This document shows, in pieces, positions 56,638 through 63,138 of a stretch of 64,000 nt of DNA. The notes beneath the pieces are model-generated. The model ran no database searches. It was not told the origin of the DNA and worked only from the letters and a program-made list of their open reading frames with translations. Position 1 is the first letter of the stretch, and each line of letters opens with the position of its first letter. The position numbers and the translations under genes are program-made. Location of the stretch: IMG/VR virus record IMGVR_UViG_3300031873_000001, positions 1 to 64,000 of that record; one strand, 5' to 3'. The stretch is from a virus.

Positions 56638-56677
56638 CCCTGGCGGGTCCAGCGGGATTCGCCAGGGTAACTTTTTT
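56638..56677 (+). terminator. Rho-independent terminator
   Basis: Stem CCCTGGCG (56638-56645)/CGCCAGGG (56660-56667), then TAACTTTTTT. Closes the 53.8-56.6 kb operon. Confidence 0.85.
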
Positions 56678-56687
56678 GGGTAACCTC

Positions 56688-56716
56688 TTGACAATCAAAT
56701 ACGAATCCTTTATAAT
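56688..56716 (+). promoter_or_regulatory. Consensus promoter TTGACA-17-TATAAT
   Basis: Perfect boxes (56688-56693 and 56711-56716); the spacer starts ATCAAAT like that of 37224, and GGTA follows the -10 box. The ~100-base leader to the ATG at 56825 contains CCTCTCGATAGGG and CTCATGAGGAAG; no gene is seen there. Confidence 0.88.
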
Positions 56717-56824
56717 GGTAACCTACTGTTGTTCTTTAAACGAAAGGTTTACAGTGTGGTGTGATGGGGTGGATGTCCCTCTCGATAGGGAATCTACCCC
56801 ATAACCTCATGAGGAAGATTTATT

Positions 56825-57388
56825 ATGGCGAGGATTTATCAGCGGAAAAAATTAAGGGTTGGCGATCACGTCGAAGTCCTTCAGATCCATTCCCAGTCCG
56901 ATTATAGTTTTCTGGTCGGGACTCGTGGGGTCGTTAAAGGGGCCGGACATGCCGGGGCTTACGCCGTCCAGTTTGCCAAGAGACATCGGGATTTGAATAC
57001 CTGTGATGGGTGTTGCCTTCCGAATCGTGGTCTGTGGCTTGGGAGGTCTCAGCTCAAGCTCGTGTCCGATCATCCCGTTTACTACCCATCCGATCAGGCG
57101 AGGGTGGCTCGTCGTAATGCGGCTCGGGCAGTTCCCCGTCGTGTTCACAACGCCGATGAGCGGGAGGAGCTGGGGAGACGTGGTCGGGTCGGGACGGATC
57201 CCGTCAGCCAGGCCCGGGCGCATTATCGGAACACGGTAAGGACTCTTCAGATTCTCGACACGACAGAGGCCGATGCGGCTCGCGGGGCTATGGCCGACGT
57301 CCGGATGGTCACCCGGAAGGAAAAGCAAAGGCGTTCTCGGAAACCGTCCCTGAATGAGGAGGGCTTCGGAGTGATCGGGGAGCTGTGA
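56825..57388 (+). CDS. KOW/SH3-like protein with FGVIGEL tail (187 aa)
   Basis: Residues ~8-75 are an SH3/KOW-like barrel (LRVGDHVEVLQIHSQSDYSF, VGTRGVVKGAGHAGAYAVQF, LWLGRSQLKLVS), with CDGCC in a loop. The middle is basic and helical (ARVARRNAARAVPRRVHNAD). The protein ends NEEGFGVIGEL, the tail found on four other proteins here. First gene of its operon. Probably nucleic-acid or polymerase associated; inference. Confidence 0.7.
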   Translation: MARIYQRKKLRVGDHVEVLQIHSQSDYSFLVGTRGVVKGAGHAGAYAVQFAKRHRDLNTCDGCCLPNRGLWLGRSQLKLVSDHPVYYPSDQARVARRNAARAVPRRVHNADEREELGRRGRVGTDPVSQARAHYRNTVRTLQILDTTEADAARGAMADVRMVTRKEKQRRSRKPSLNEEGFGVIGEL

Positions 57389-57651
57389 GTTCGAAGCCGA
57401 AGTTCAAGATCGGCCAGCGGGTCAGGGTAACTTTTGAACATACGCCGGAAGAAGAGGGGTTGCTCAATGAGGCCGGGACGATCGTGGAAATTAAGGCCAG
57501 CGATTTTCTCTATGGGGTCCAGATGGATAAGGAGTCTCTCGGCCTTCACGACTGCTCGGGGAAAGCCAAGAAGGGAACAGGGAGATACCTCGAGGAGGTC
57601 CAGCTCGAGAGAGAAGAGGAGAAGCCCTTTGGAGTGGAGGGCGAGATATGA
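57385..57651 (+). CDS. Small SH3/KOW-like protein with FGVEGEI tail (88 aa)
   Basis: GTG start overlapping the previous stop. KFKIGQRVRVTFEHTPEEEG, LNEAGTIVEIKASDFLYGV and RYLEEVQLEREEE form one small barrel; the protein ends EEEKPFGVEGEI. Second of three consecutive genes with this type of tail. Confidence 0.7.
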   Translation: MSSKPKFKIGQRVRVTFEHTPEEEGLLNEAGTIVEIKASDFLYGVQMDKESLGLHDCSGKAKKGTGRYLEEVQLEREEEKPFGVEGEI

Positions 57652-57875
57652 TATTCGGAAATCAGTTTGATCTGTGCCCTCGGGTCCGGGTCGTGAGCGT
57701 TAACCAGGATTCCGACTTGAAGTTCCTGGGGGAGTTAGGATACGTTGTCGATCAGGAAGATGCTGGTCGGTTTGTTAGAGTTAAGCTCGATAACTTCCAC
57801 GTGGAAAAGATTTTCTGGCACGATCAGATCGAGGTTTACCGGGAGGAAGCCTTCGGGGTGATCGGGACCTTATAG
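57648..57875 (+). CDS. Small SH3/KOW-like protein with FGVIGTL tail (75 aa)
   Basis: ATGA overlap. Barrel strands CPRVRVVSVNQDSDLKFL, GELGYVVDQEDAGRFVRVKL and WHDQIEVYREE; ends REEAFGVIGTL. Third of the consecutive tailed genes. The DNA of the tail differs from that of its neighbours, so the peptide itself seems to be under selection. Confidence 0.7.
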   Translation: MIFGNQFDLCPRVRVVSVNQDSDLKFLGELGYVVDQEDAGRFVRVKLDNFHVEKIFWHDQIEVYREEAFGVIGTL

Positions 57876-57883
57876 GAGGAGTC

Positions 57884-58720
57884 ATGGGAGATAGAACTGG
57901 AATCGAATGGACGGACGCCACGCTGAACCTCGTCTCGGGATGCTCCAAGATTTCCGAGGCCTGCGAGCGGTGCTACGCCGAGCGGGACTCTCTCCGCTAC
58001 GGCTACACGAAGCATCCCTGGACCGAAGCGAATGCAGGAAAGAACGTCGTCCTGCATTCAGAGAGGCTTAAGATCCCTCTCAAGTGGAAAAGACCGAGAC
58101 GAGTGTTCACTTGTAGCATGGGAGACTTATTCCATCCCCTCGTCCCGTTTAACTTCATCTGTGATGCCTTCGCTATGATGACCTTCGCCAAGCAACACAC
58201 CTTCCAGGTTCTCACCAAGAGGCCGGAGCGGGCCCTTGAGTTCTTCAACACCTGGGGATCGAAGAGCTGGCCGCTCCCGAACGTCCAGATGATCGTGACT
58301 GCGGAAAATCAGAAGCGGGCGTATGAGAGGATCCCGCTTCTCCTGCAGATCCCAGCGGCCGTCCGTGGGGTGAGCATAGAGCCTATGCTTAGTGAGATGG
58401 ACTTGACGGAATACATGTCGTGCGATCGACGGACTACTCTGGATGGCATTCCGTGTGAGCCCTATTTTAAGGGGACGGTCGGCACTCGACTTTTAACTCT
58501 CGATTGGGTGATCGTGGGGGGGGAGTCGGGTCCAGGCGCCCGGATGACGAACCCATCGTGGATAAGGTCGATCCTCGACCAATGCAAGGCGGCTGGGATC
58601 CCGTTCTTTATGAAGCAGGCCGGAGAGGCTCTAGCTAAGGCGTGGGGATGCAGGGATCGGAAGGGAGGTAACCCGGAGGAGTGGCCGGAGGAATTCAGGG
58701 TGCGGGAGTTTCCTTCTTAA
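57884..58720 (+). CDS. DUF5131 phage protein (Gp37/Gp68 family, radical-SAM-like) (278 aa)
   Basis: The family signature is clear: TGIEWTDATLNLVSGCSKI, then SEACERCYAE (three Cys in radical-SAM-like spacing), VFTCSMGDLFHPLVP, FQVLTKRPER, VRGVSIEPML, LDWVIVGGESGPGARM and IPFFMKQAG. Widely found in phages and often called Gp37/Gp68. A cluster-bound radical-SAM-type fold is likely, but the reaction is unknown. SD AGGAGG; follows the tailed SH3 genes. Confidence 0.9.
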   Translation: MGDRTGIEWTDATLNLVSGCSKISEACERCYAERDSLRYGYTKHPWTEANAGKNVVLHSERLKIPLKWKRPRRVFTCSMGDLFHPLVPFNFICDAFAMMTFAKQHTFQVLTKRPERALEFFNTWGSKSWPLPNVQMIVTAENQKRAYERIPLLLQIPAAVRGVSIEPMLSEMDLTEYMSCDRRTTLDGIPCEPYFKGTVGTRLLTLDWVIVGGESGPGARMTNPSWIRSILDQCKAAGIPFFMKQAGEALAKAWGCRDRKGGNPEEWPEEFRVREFPS

Positions 58721-58732
58721 ATAGGAGGGGAG

Positions 58733-58993
58733 ATGTCGATTAAAACTGCAGGGGTAGCTTGGTTTACGACGTCCACTGAGCATTTCGGTATCGTCGTCGC
58801 GCTCGACGAGATCACGAATCAATTGAAGGCGTATATCGGAGTGGTGCCCGGAGGGGACGAGGAGGACGACATTGAACTCATCAAAGCCTATGGCGCGAAG
58901 TTCCCTGTGGAGGTGGCGATCCAGGCTGTGCTGAAGAGCGGGTCCGTGCATTACATGCCCGGGGCGTTTACCCAGTATCCGGCCGCTTGGTAA
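58733..58993 (+). CDS. Small early protein (86 aa)
   Basis: SD AGGAGGGGAG. GVAWFTTSTEHFGIVVALDE, LKAYIGVVPGGDEEDDIELI, KAYGAKFPVEVAIQAVL, ending YPAAW. An alpha/beta protein of a type frequent in phage early regions; function not known. Confidence 0.6.
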   Translation: MSIKTAGVAWFTTSTEHFGIVVALDEITNQLKAYIGVVPGGDEEDDIELIKAYGAKFPVEVAIQAVLKSGSVHYMPGAFTQYPAAW

Positions 58994-58997
58994 TCCC

Positions 58998-59408
58998 ATG
59001 ATCATGAAGGCCATGCACACCTCGTCCACCACGACCACGCATTGGGCTACCCCGGTGTTGATCTATCAGGAGCTTAATGCTAGGTTCGCCTTCAACGACG
59101 ATCCCTGCCCTCTGCACGGGACGGGAGGCTTGGAGCGGCCGTGGGGATCCCGGACCTACGTCAACCCTCCCTACGGCAAGGAGATCGGGAAGTGGATCGC
59201 AAGGGCGTACCAGGAGGGCCAGGCCGGGAAGCTCGTGGTGATGCTCCTGCCCTCGAGGACGGATACGATATGGTTTCACCGTTATATTTTACATCACGCC
59301 AGGGAGATAATATTTATCAAGGGAAGGCTTAGATTTAATGACGCAAAGGGAAGAGCTCCATTCCCATCAATGGTAGTTGTATTTGGACGTAGTGATGTGT
59401 TACAATAG
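58998..59408 (+). CDS. Phage Dam-like N6-adenine methyltransferase with replaced 3' end (136 aa)
   Basis: Short phage 'Dam' family: TTHWATPVLIYQELNARFAF, NDDPCPLHG, SRTYVNPPYGKEIGKWIARA (catalytic NPPY), GKLVVMLLPSRTDTIWFHRY and EIIFIKGRLRFNDAKGRAPF. From about base 59281 the sequence becomes AT-rich, and the same C-terminal segment occurs again, in normal composition, at 59868-60011 behind a homing endonuclease gene. The current 3' end thus seems to have arrived with that element, restoring a full-length enzyme. Confidence 0.88.
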   Translation: MIMKAMHTSSTTTTHWATPVLIYQELNARFAFNDDPCPLHGTGGLERPWGSRTYVNPPYGKEIGKWIARAYQEGQAGKLVVMLLPSRTDTIWFHRYILHHAREIIFIKGRLRFNDAKGRAPFPSMVVVFGRSDVLQ

Positions 59409-59418
59409 TGGCATCACT
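59377..59418 (+). promoter_or_regulatory. Possible promoter of the LAGLIDADG gene with inverted repeat
   Basis: TTGTAT (59377-59382), 18 bp, TACAAT (59401-59406). An inverted repeat AGTGATG (59391-59397)/CATCACT (59412-59418) spans the -10 box. Confidence 0.4.
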
Positions 59419-59430
59419 AACTAAGGAAAG

Positions 59431-59883
59431 ATGAAAATGACGGAGATGGAAAAGGCTTATTTAGCTGGTCTGTTTGACGGGGAGGGGTGTATACATATTC
59501 GCTTTAACAGATCTAATGGCCGTGGAGGACATGTAAGTGATCTTTATTCCTTGATTACTAAATTGTCGATGTGTGATGAGCGAGTGGTTAAATATGCGTG
59601 GAAGAAATTTGGAGTGGGTCATGTTGGGAAGTATAGTCCGAGAAATGAGAGATGGAATCCGGGATGGTCATGGGTTTGCTCGAGCCAAGACGCAAAAAAT
59701 GTTCTTTTAATTTTAAGGCCATATTTACGAACGAAGGCGAAGGAGGCAGATATTGCTTTGAATTTTATGAAGCTTCCCTTGGCTCGAGGTGGTCGGAATA
59801 GAACCGATCCAAAATTGGTGTTGCGTAGGAGACGGTTTTATCTTAGGCTAAGGGAAGCAAAGCGTGGCATCGGTACGTCATGA
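59431..59883 (+). CDS. LAGLIDADG homing endonuclease (150 aa)
   Basis: YLAGLFDGEGCIHIRF is the LAGLIDADG helix and following strand; one motif per chain suggests a homodimer. Other segments: LYSLITKLSMCDERVVKYAW, WVCSSQDAKNVLLILRPYL and KAKEADIALNFMKL. AT-rich, unlike the flanking genes. Its last codons (GTACGTCATGA) run into the displaced original 3' end of the Dam-like gene, which supplies the stop codon. It lies between the repaired methylase gene and that displaced end. Confidence 0.92.
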   Translation: MKMTEMEKAYLAGLFDGEGCIHIRFNRSNGRGGHVSDLYSLITKLSMCDERVVKYAWKKFGVGHVGKYSPRNERWNPGWSWVCSSQDAKNVLLILRPYLRTKAKEADIALNFMKLPLARGGRNRTDPKLVLRRRRFYLRLREAKRGIGTS

Positions 59884-60011
59884 AGGCTCAGGAGATCAGG
59901 TTTATCAAGGGCCGGCTCTGCTTCAACGACAACAAGAGGAAGCGGGCCCCGTTCCCGTCCTGCGTGGTGGTGTTCGGGAAGAATGATCGAAGAAGAGGGA
60001 GGCTTGGATGA
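59868..60011 (+). pseudogene. Displaced original 3' end of the Dam-like methylase gene
   Basis: Reads in frame HRYVMKAQEIRFIKGRL, then CFNDNKRKRAPFPSCVVVF and a stop after GRLG. It aligns with HRYILHHAREIIFIKGRL and RFNDAKGRAPFPSMVVVF at the end of the intact gene. An ATG at 59880 (ATGA overlap with the endonuclease stop) could still allow a 43-aa product. GC-rich like the rest of the methylase gene, so this is the original end. Confidence 0.88.
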
Positions 60012-60030
60012 GAAATAAGAGGAGGGAGAA

Positions 60031-60327
60031 GTGATTAACTTTAATACCCAGGATGTATCCGCACTTCCGAAGGTGATCACCTGGAAGCAGTTCTTTGAGA
60101 AGCAGGGGATCGATCCCCTGAGCGGGGAGGCGACCCGGAATTACTTCCGGGACAACATAACTTTCGGGAGGCTTCCCGTCGCCCTGTATTTTTGCCCCTA
60201 CTGCACGACGATCCTGTGGGAAGGGAACTATCCCTGCCCGGAGCCCACGTGCCCGAACCACAATCTCAAACCCGGGGAGCCTCCCAAGACGAAGTCTCTT
60301 GAGGGGCTGTGTCCCCCACTAGGATAA
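60031..60327 (+). CDS. Small zinc-binding protein (98 aa)
   Basis: GTG start with SD GGAGGGAG. Helical N-half (ITWKQFFEKQGIDPLSGEA, TRNYFRDNITFGRLPV), then CPYCTTILWEGNYPCPEPTC (four Cys in zinc-ribbon spacing). Not recognised; fits the many small zinc proteins of this region. Confidence 0.6.
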   Translation: MINFNTQDVSALPKVITWKQFFEKQGIDPLSGEATRNYFRDNITFGRLPVALYFCPYCTTILWEGNYPCPEPTCPNHNLKPGEPPKTKSLEGLCPPLG

Positions 60328-60330
60328 GCC

Positions 60331-60840
60331 ATGCATAAGATCGGAGAGCGGGTCGGGGCGATGGCCTCGGCGGACGAGACGACGGCCTTCATTTTCGGGT
60401 ACGGGGTTTACGAAGGGGAGGAGATCCCGACTCCGGACGTGGTTATGCTGGGGCGCCGGTACATCGATCTGTGCCCCGGAAACAAGAACCCCAAGATCAA
60501 GCTCGACAACGGGAAGGTCGTCTACGGATGCGAGTGCTGGTGGGGTGATGAGGAGACGATGAAGAGGTCGATCGCAGGTCGGAAGGTGGAGGTGGTCAAT
60601 ATCGATGATTACCGGAAGGAAGGGGCAAAGCTTTTAACGGAGAACATTTTAGGAAGGGAGGATGGAGCAATGGCTGATAAACAGAAGTGTCCGCAGTGTG
60701 GCGGGTTGAGCGAGAAGATTATCGAATGCCAGACCTGCCACCAACCCGGGTGCGTGGAGGAGTGCATCCCCGGAGGCCAGGGGACGAAGTGCGTCTCCTG
60801 CGAGCAGGATGAGGGGATGGCGAAGGCGAAGGGAGGCTGA
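60331..60840 (+). CDS. KOW-like domain fused to a zinc ribbon (169 aa)
   Basis: The N-half (HKIGERVGAMASADETTAF, IFGYGVYEGEEIPT, KIKLDNGKVVYGCECWWGDE) is a small beta domain common in phage proteins. The C-half (QKCPQCGGLSEKIIECQTC, HQPGCVEECIPGG, KCVSCEQDEG) is a zinc-ribbon or B-box-like region. A good SD (AAGGGAGG) and ATG lie at ~60670 exactly before the zinc part, so the C-half may also be made alone from an internal start. Confidence 0.6.
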   Translation: MHKIGERVGAMASADETTAFIFGYGVYEGEEIPTPDVVMLGRRYIDLCPGNKNPKIKLDNGKVVYGCECWWGDEETMKRSIAGRKVEVVNIDDYRKEGAKLLTENILGREDGAMADKQKCPQCGGLSEKIIECQTCHQPGCVEECIPGGQGTKCVSCEQDEGMAKAKGG

Positions 60841-60841
60841 G

Positions 60842-61069
60842 ATGGACGATCGACAGGTCGTTCTGTTGGAGGGCTTTCTCGAAGGGCGTTGCGTTGGCCG
60901 GGTGCATCTCCTGCGGGGGGACAAGCCCTGGGATGGGAGCCAGATCGGGGATGCGGGAGAGGAAGTGGGCTGGGGGAAGTTTGCCACGCAGGAAGAGGCT
61001 TCGCAGTGGCTCAAGGACGTCTGCGGGGCTGAAGAGGTGGTCGAGCACAAGGACCGTCCGGGCGGCTAA
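60842..61069 (+). CDS. Small early protein (75 aa)
   Basis: ATG 60842, two bases after the previous stop. VVLLEGFLEGRCVGRVHLL, RGDKPWDGSQIGDAGEEVG, FATQEEASQWLKDVCG. Acidic alpha/beta protein; not recognised. Confidence 0.55.
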   Translation: MDDRQVVLLEGFLEGRCVGRVHLLRGDKPWDGSQIGDAGEEVGWGKFATQEEASQWLKDVCGAEEVVEHKDRPGG

Positions 61070-61098
61070 AAGAATTTTAAGATTTTCCTTCAAAGCCC

Positions 61099-61127
61099 TT
61101 GACTGTTACTTTCGGATAATGTATAAT
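61099..61127 (+). promoter_or_regulatory. Early promoter TTGACT-17-TATAAT
   Basis: TTGACT (61099-61104), 17 bp, TATAAT (61122-61127), preceded by CAAAGCC as at 53804. The leader carries AACCCCAA (61159-61166) and AAAGGAG before ATG 61182. Confidence 0.85.
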
Positions 61128-61181
61128 GGGTGTGTAGTAAGGATGCGGTATCTCTTTTAACCCCAAGTAAAGGAGAGCGTC

Positions 61182-61808
61182 ATGACCATCAAACTTTACA
61201 ACCGATCCGGCATCCCCGACGAGCCCCTGCGGAGCCTTCTGGTGTCTGCGGGGAAGCTCATGGGGTGTCACGGATCGGTTGTGGTGAAGGCAACCCGAGG
61301 GGGTCTCTTCACCAAGAGCTGTGTATATGGAGCGATCGGCGTCAACCTTCACCACCTCGATCCGAGGACGAAGAAGGACAAGCAGGGAAGGCCGACCCCG
61401 AGCTACCCGATCACGTGGATCCCGACGAACGGGGGCTGGGTCGAGCTGAAGGTGAAGGAGTATCAGGGAGCCGACCCTCTGCAGTCGGCTGAGGTCATGT
61501 TCAAGACGATGCTTCACGAGTTCGATCACATCCGGGGGCATCAGGTGGGGGAGGACTTCAGTCGGCCCCGTCCGGGTAGGGTTCGGAGGACGATCTGGAA
61601 GTATCGGATTGAAGAAAGACGGGCGACATCCCGGGTCGATGAGACTCTCAGTTGGATCCAGAACGACCGGAAGGAAATCGATGAGCTCATCCTGCAGATT
61701 GGAGTGCAGTTAGAGGATGCCGCAAAGAAACGGGAGGCGGCTTGGAATAGGAAGTATGAACTACCCCAAGAGAGAGGAGCGGAGAGTGGAACGGAAACTG
61801 TTCAGTGA
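61182..61808 (+). CDS. HExxH metallopeptidase-like protein (208 aa)
   Basis: Residues ~105-125 read VMFKTMLHEFDHIRGHQVGE with an HExxH zinc motif on a helix and a further His two turns on. The preceding strand region (IKLYNRSGIPDEPLRSLLV, VYGAIGVNLHHLDPRT) suits a SprT/WSS1-size zinc fold, but the third ligand is not certain. The C-terminal ~55 residues are helical and charged. Phage versions have no known substrate. First gene after the promoter at 61099. Confidence 0.65.
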   Translation: MTIKLYNRSGIPDEPLRSLLVSAGKLMGCHGSVVVKATRGGLFTKSCVYGAIGVNLHHLDPRTKKDKQGRPTPSYPITWIPTNGGWVELKVKEYQGADPLQSAEVMFKTMLHEFDHIRGHQVGEDFSRPRPGRVRRTIWKYRIEERRATSRVDETLSWIQNDRKEIDELILQIGVQLEDAAKKREAAWNRKYELPQERGAESGTETVQ

Positions 61809-62619
61809 GGGTGACCTCGTTCTGGTCAACAAGAAGAAGGCCAGGATCGTGAAGGTCATGCCGAAGCTATCCAAGCCCTATCAGGTCAGGCTTCTGAAGG
61901 GGACGGGCAGGGGAGCCAGGGTTTGGAAGCGGATGGACGAAGTCTCTCCCCTCGAGATGTTCGTCGACGACAAGCCGGGGGAGAAGAAAAAGAAGGTCGC
62001 TACGGAGGTCCAGAAGCCGAAGGCGCCAGCAGAGGAGAAGTCTGTCCCTGCGGGCGAGCCGGTCTCGGAGCCCGAGGCGACCGTTCCTGTTTCGGGTGTG
62101 GCCGCCCGGATCGTTCAGCTCAGGGACGACGGGAAGACCCACTTGCAGATCGCCAACGAGCTCGGGGTCTCGAGGGGGAAGGTGTGGAGAGTTCTAAAGG
62201 GGGGATCCAGCGGCGGGGGTCAATCCGAAAGCTCCCGTCGTGATGCAGGGCCGGAGTCTGCGGAGCCCCCCGATGGAGATGCCCCGCTGAAGTCCGTTGC
62301 CCCGCAGACGCAGGGAGAGGCGCAGGAGGCTGAAGTTCCAGCCGCAGAGGTCTGTCCTGGAACTGCCCCGGCAGATGACGCGCCGGTCAAGTCTCCTCAA
62401 GTGCAGGTCAAGATAATCAAGCCGTCCTTTGAAGGCCCGGAGATCGGGACGCTCGAGCCGGAGACGGTCTGCCGGACGGAGTGGGGGACGAAGGTCGTGG
62501 TCAAGGAACAGCGTCCGACCACGACCGGGATATTCGTAGACCACCAGGGAGGCTTCACGAACAGCGTTCCCAAGACCTTGAAGGTGGAAGTCGTTCCCCC
62601 GAACGGGAAGAGGGCGTGA
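61756..62619 (+). CDS. Protein with SH3/KOW-like and HTH domains (287 aa)
   Basis: ATG 61756 chosen (AGGAAG upstream), overlapping the previous gene by 53 bases. Residues ~15-60 are a KOW/SH3-like barrel (LFSEGDLVLVNKKKARIVKV, QVRLLKGTGRGARVW). After a charged linker comes an HTH (RIVQLRDDGKTHLQIANEL, GVSRGKVWRVLKGG) related to that at 55347. The rest is Pro/Glu/Ala-rich with a small beta end (TGIFVDHQGGFTNSVPKTL). Probably DNA-binding; may act as a regulator. Confidence 0.65.
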   Translation: MNYPKREERRVERKLFSEGDLVLVNKKKARIVKVMPKLSKPYQVRLLKGTGRGARVWKRMDEVSPLEMFVDDKPGEKKKKVATEVQKPKAPAEEKSVPAGEPVSEPEATVPVSGVAARIVQLRDDGKTHLQIANELGVSRGKVWRVLKGGSSGGGQSESSRRDAGPESAEPPDGDAPLKSVAPQTQGEAQEAEVPAAEVCPGTAPADDAPVKSPQVQVKIIKPSFEGPEIGTLEPETVCRTEWGTKVVVKEQRPTTTGIFVDHQGGFTNSVPKTLKVEVVPPNGKRA

Positions 62620-62831
62620 TGATTACGGATCAGAATCGGGCCGAGCTCCAGCGGATCAGCCGGGGGATGAACTCCTGGATGCAGAGGCGGTTCTTCGGAA
62701 GGCCAGCGCCCGTGGCTCCCGTCCGGGTCGTGTGCCCGAAGTGCGGAGGGCAGGCCGAGCAGAAGCGTGGCCGGGTGTGGGCTCACAGAAAACCGGACGG
62801 GTCTGGGGTGTGCAACGGCATAGTGAAATGA
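62619..62831 (+). CDS. Small zinc-knuckle protein (70 aa)
   Basis: ATG overlaps the previous stop (TGATG). Helical start (NRAELQRISRGMNSWMQRR), then VRVVCPKCGGQAEQKRGRV and HRKPDGSGVCNG, a CxxC...H...C zinc site. Not recognised. Its stop lies two bases before a structured element. Confidence 0.6.
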   Translation: MITDQNRAELQRISRGMNSWMQRRFFGRPAPVAPVRVVCPKCGGQAEQKRGRVWAHRKPDGSGVCNGIVK

Positions 62832-62832
62832 T

Positions 62833-62945
62833 TCAGCGTGGCGAGCGCGATCTGGCGTGGAGGGACCCGTTTCTCCCCTCCTGCCTAAGCGGGTTGGATG
62901 AACGAAGGCTTGGGGCTGATCGCCCAACCCACCGCGCCACGCTGA
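62833..62945 (+). ncRNA. Candidate structured RNA (three-stem element)
   Basis: A perfect 11-bp outer stem TCAGCGTGGCG (62833-62843)/CGCCACGCTGA (62935-62945) closes ~90 bases holding two further hairpins: GGAGGG/CCCTCC around 62858-62880 and GGGTTGG (62891-62897)/CCAACCC (62924-62930). There is no convincing coding frame in the element. It starts right after one stop codon and ends one base before the ATG at 62947, with no other SD, so it may control that gene or be a separate RNA. It does not fit a tRNA cloverleaf. Confidence 0.55.
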
Positions 62946-62946
62946 T

Positions 62947-63138
62947 ATGAAGAGACTGCTGAACGTTTCGGAGGCCGCTGAGTATCTCGGCCTCAAGAAG
63001 CAGACCCTCTACAAGTGGGTCTGCCTGAAGAAGATCGCCTACGTCAAGGCAGGCCGGAGGACGATGTTCGATATGGCCGATCTGAATACCTTTATCGAAT
63101 TGAACCGGGTCGATCCGGTCGTCGTGAGGAGTAGATGA
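62947..63138 (+). CDS. Excisionase/MerR-like HTH protein (63 aa)
   Basis: Compact HTH_17 fold: KRLLNVSEAAEYLGLKKQTL, YKWVCLKKIAYVKAGRRTMF and DMADLNTFIELNR. Members of this family bind DNA as regulators or recombination directionality factors. No integrase is seen in the window. The ATG lies directly after a structured element. Confidence 0.85.
   Translation: MKRLLNVSEAAEYLGLKKQTLYKWVCLKKIAYVKAGRRTMFDMADLNTFIELNRVDPVVVRSR

Noticed and set aside
59281-59883. Intron or intein in the Dam-like gene
   Set aside because: The methylase frame ends with a proper stop before the endonuclease, and the C-terminal segment occurs twice. Splicing would not explain the duplication.
62833-62945. tRNA gene
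   Set aside because: Stem lengths and order do not fit a cloverleaf; no T-loop TTCRA, anticodon arm with a 7-base loop or CCA-type end was found. I saw no convincing tRNA elsewhere in the window.
62947-63138. Lysogeny module (excisionase)
   Set aside because: The HTH resembles excisionases, but no integrase, attachment site or repressor switch is visible, so a temperate lifestyle cannot be claimed.
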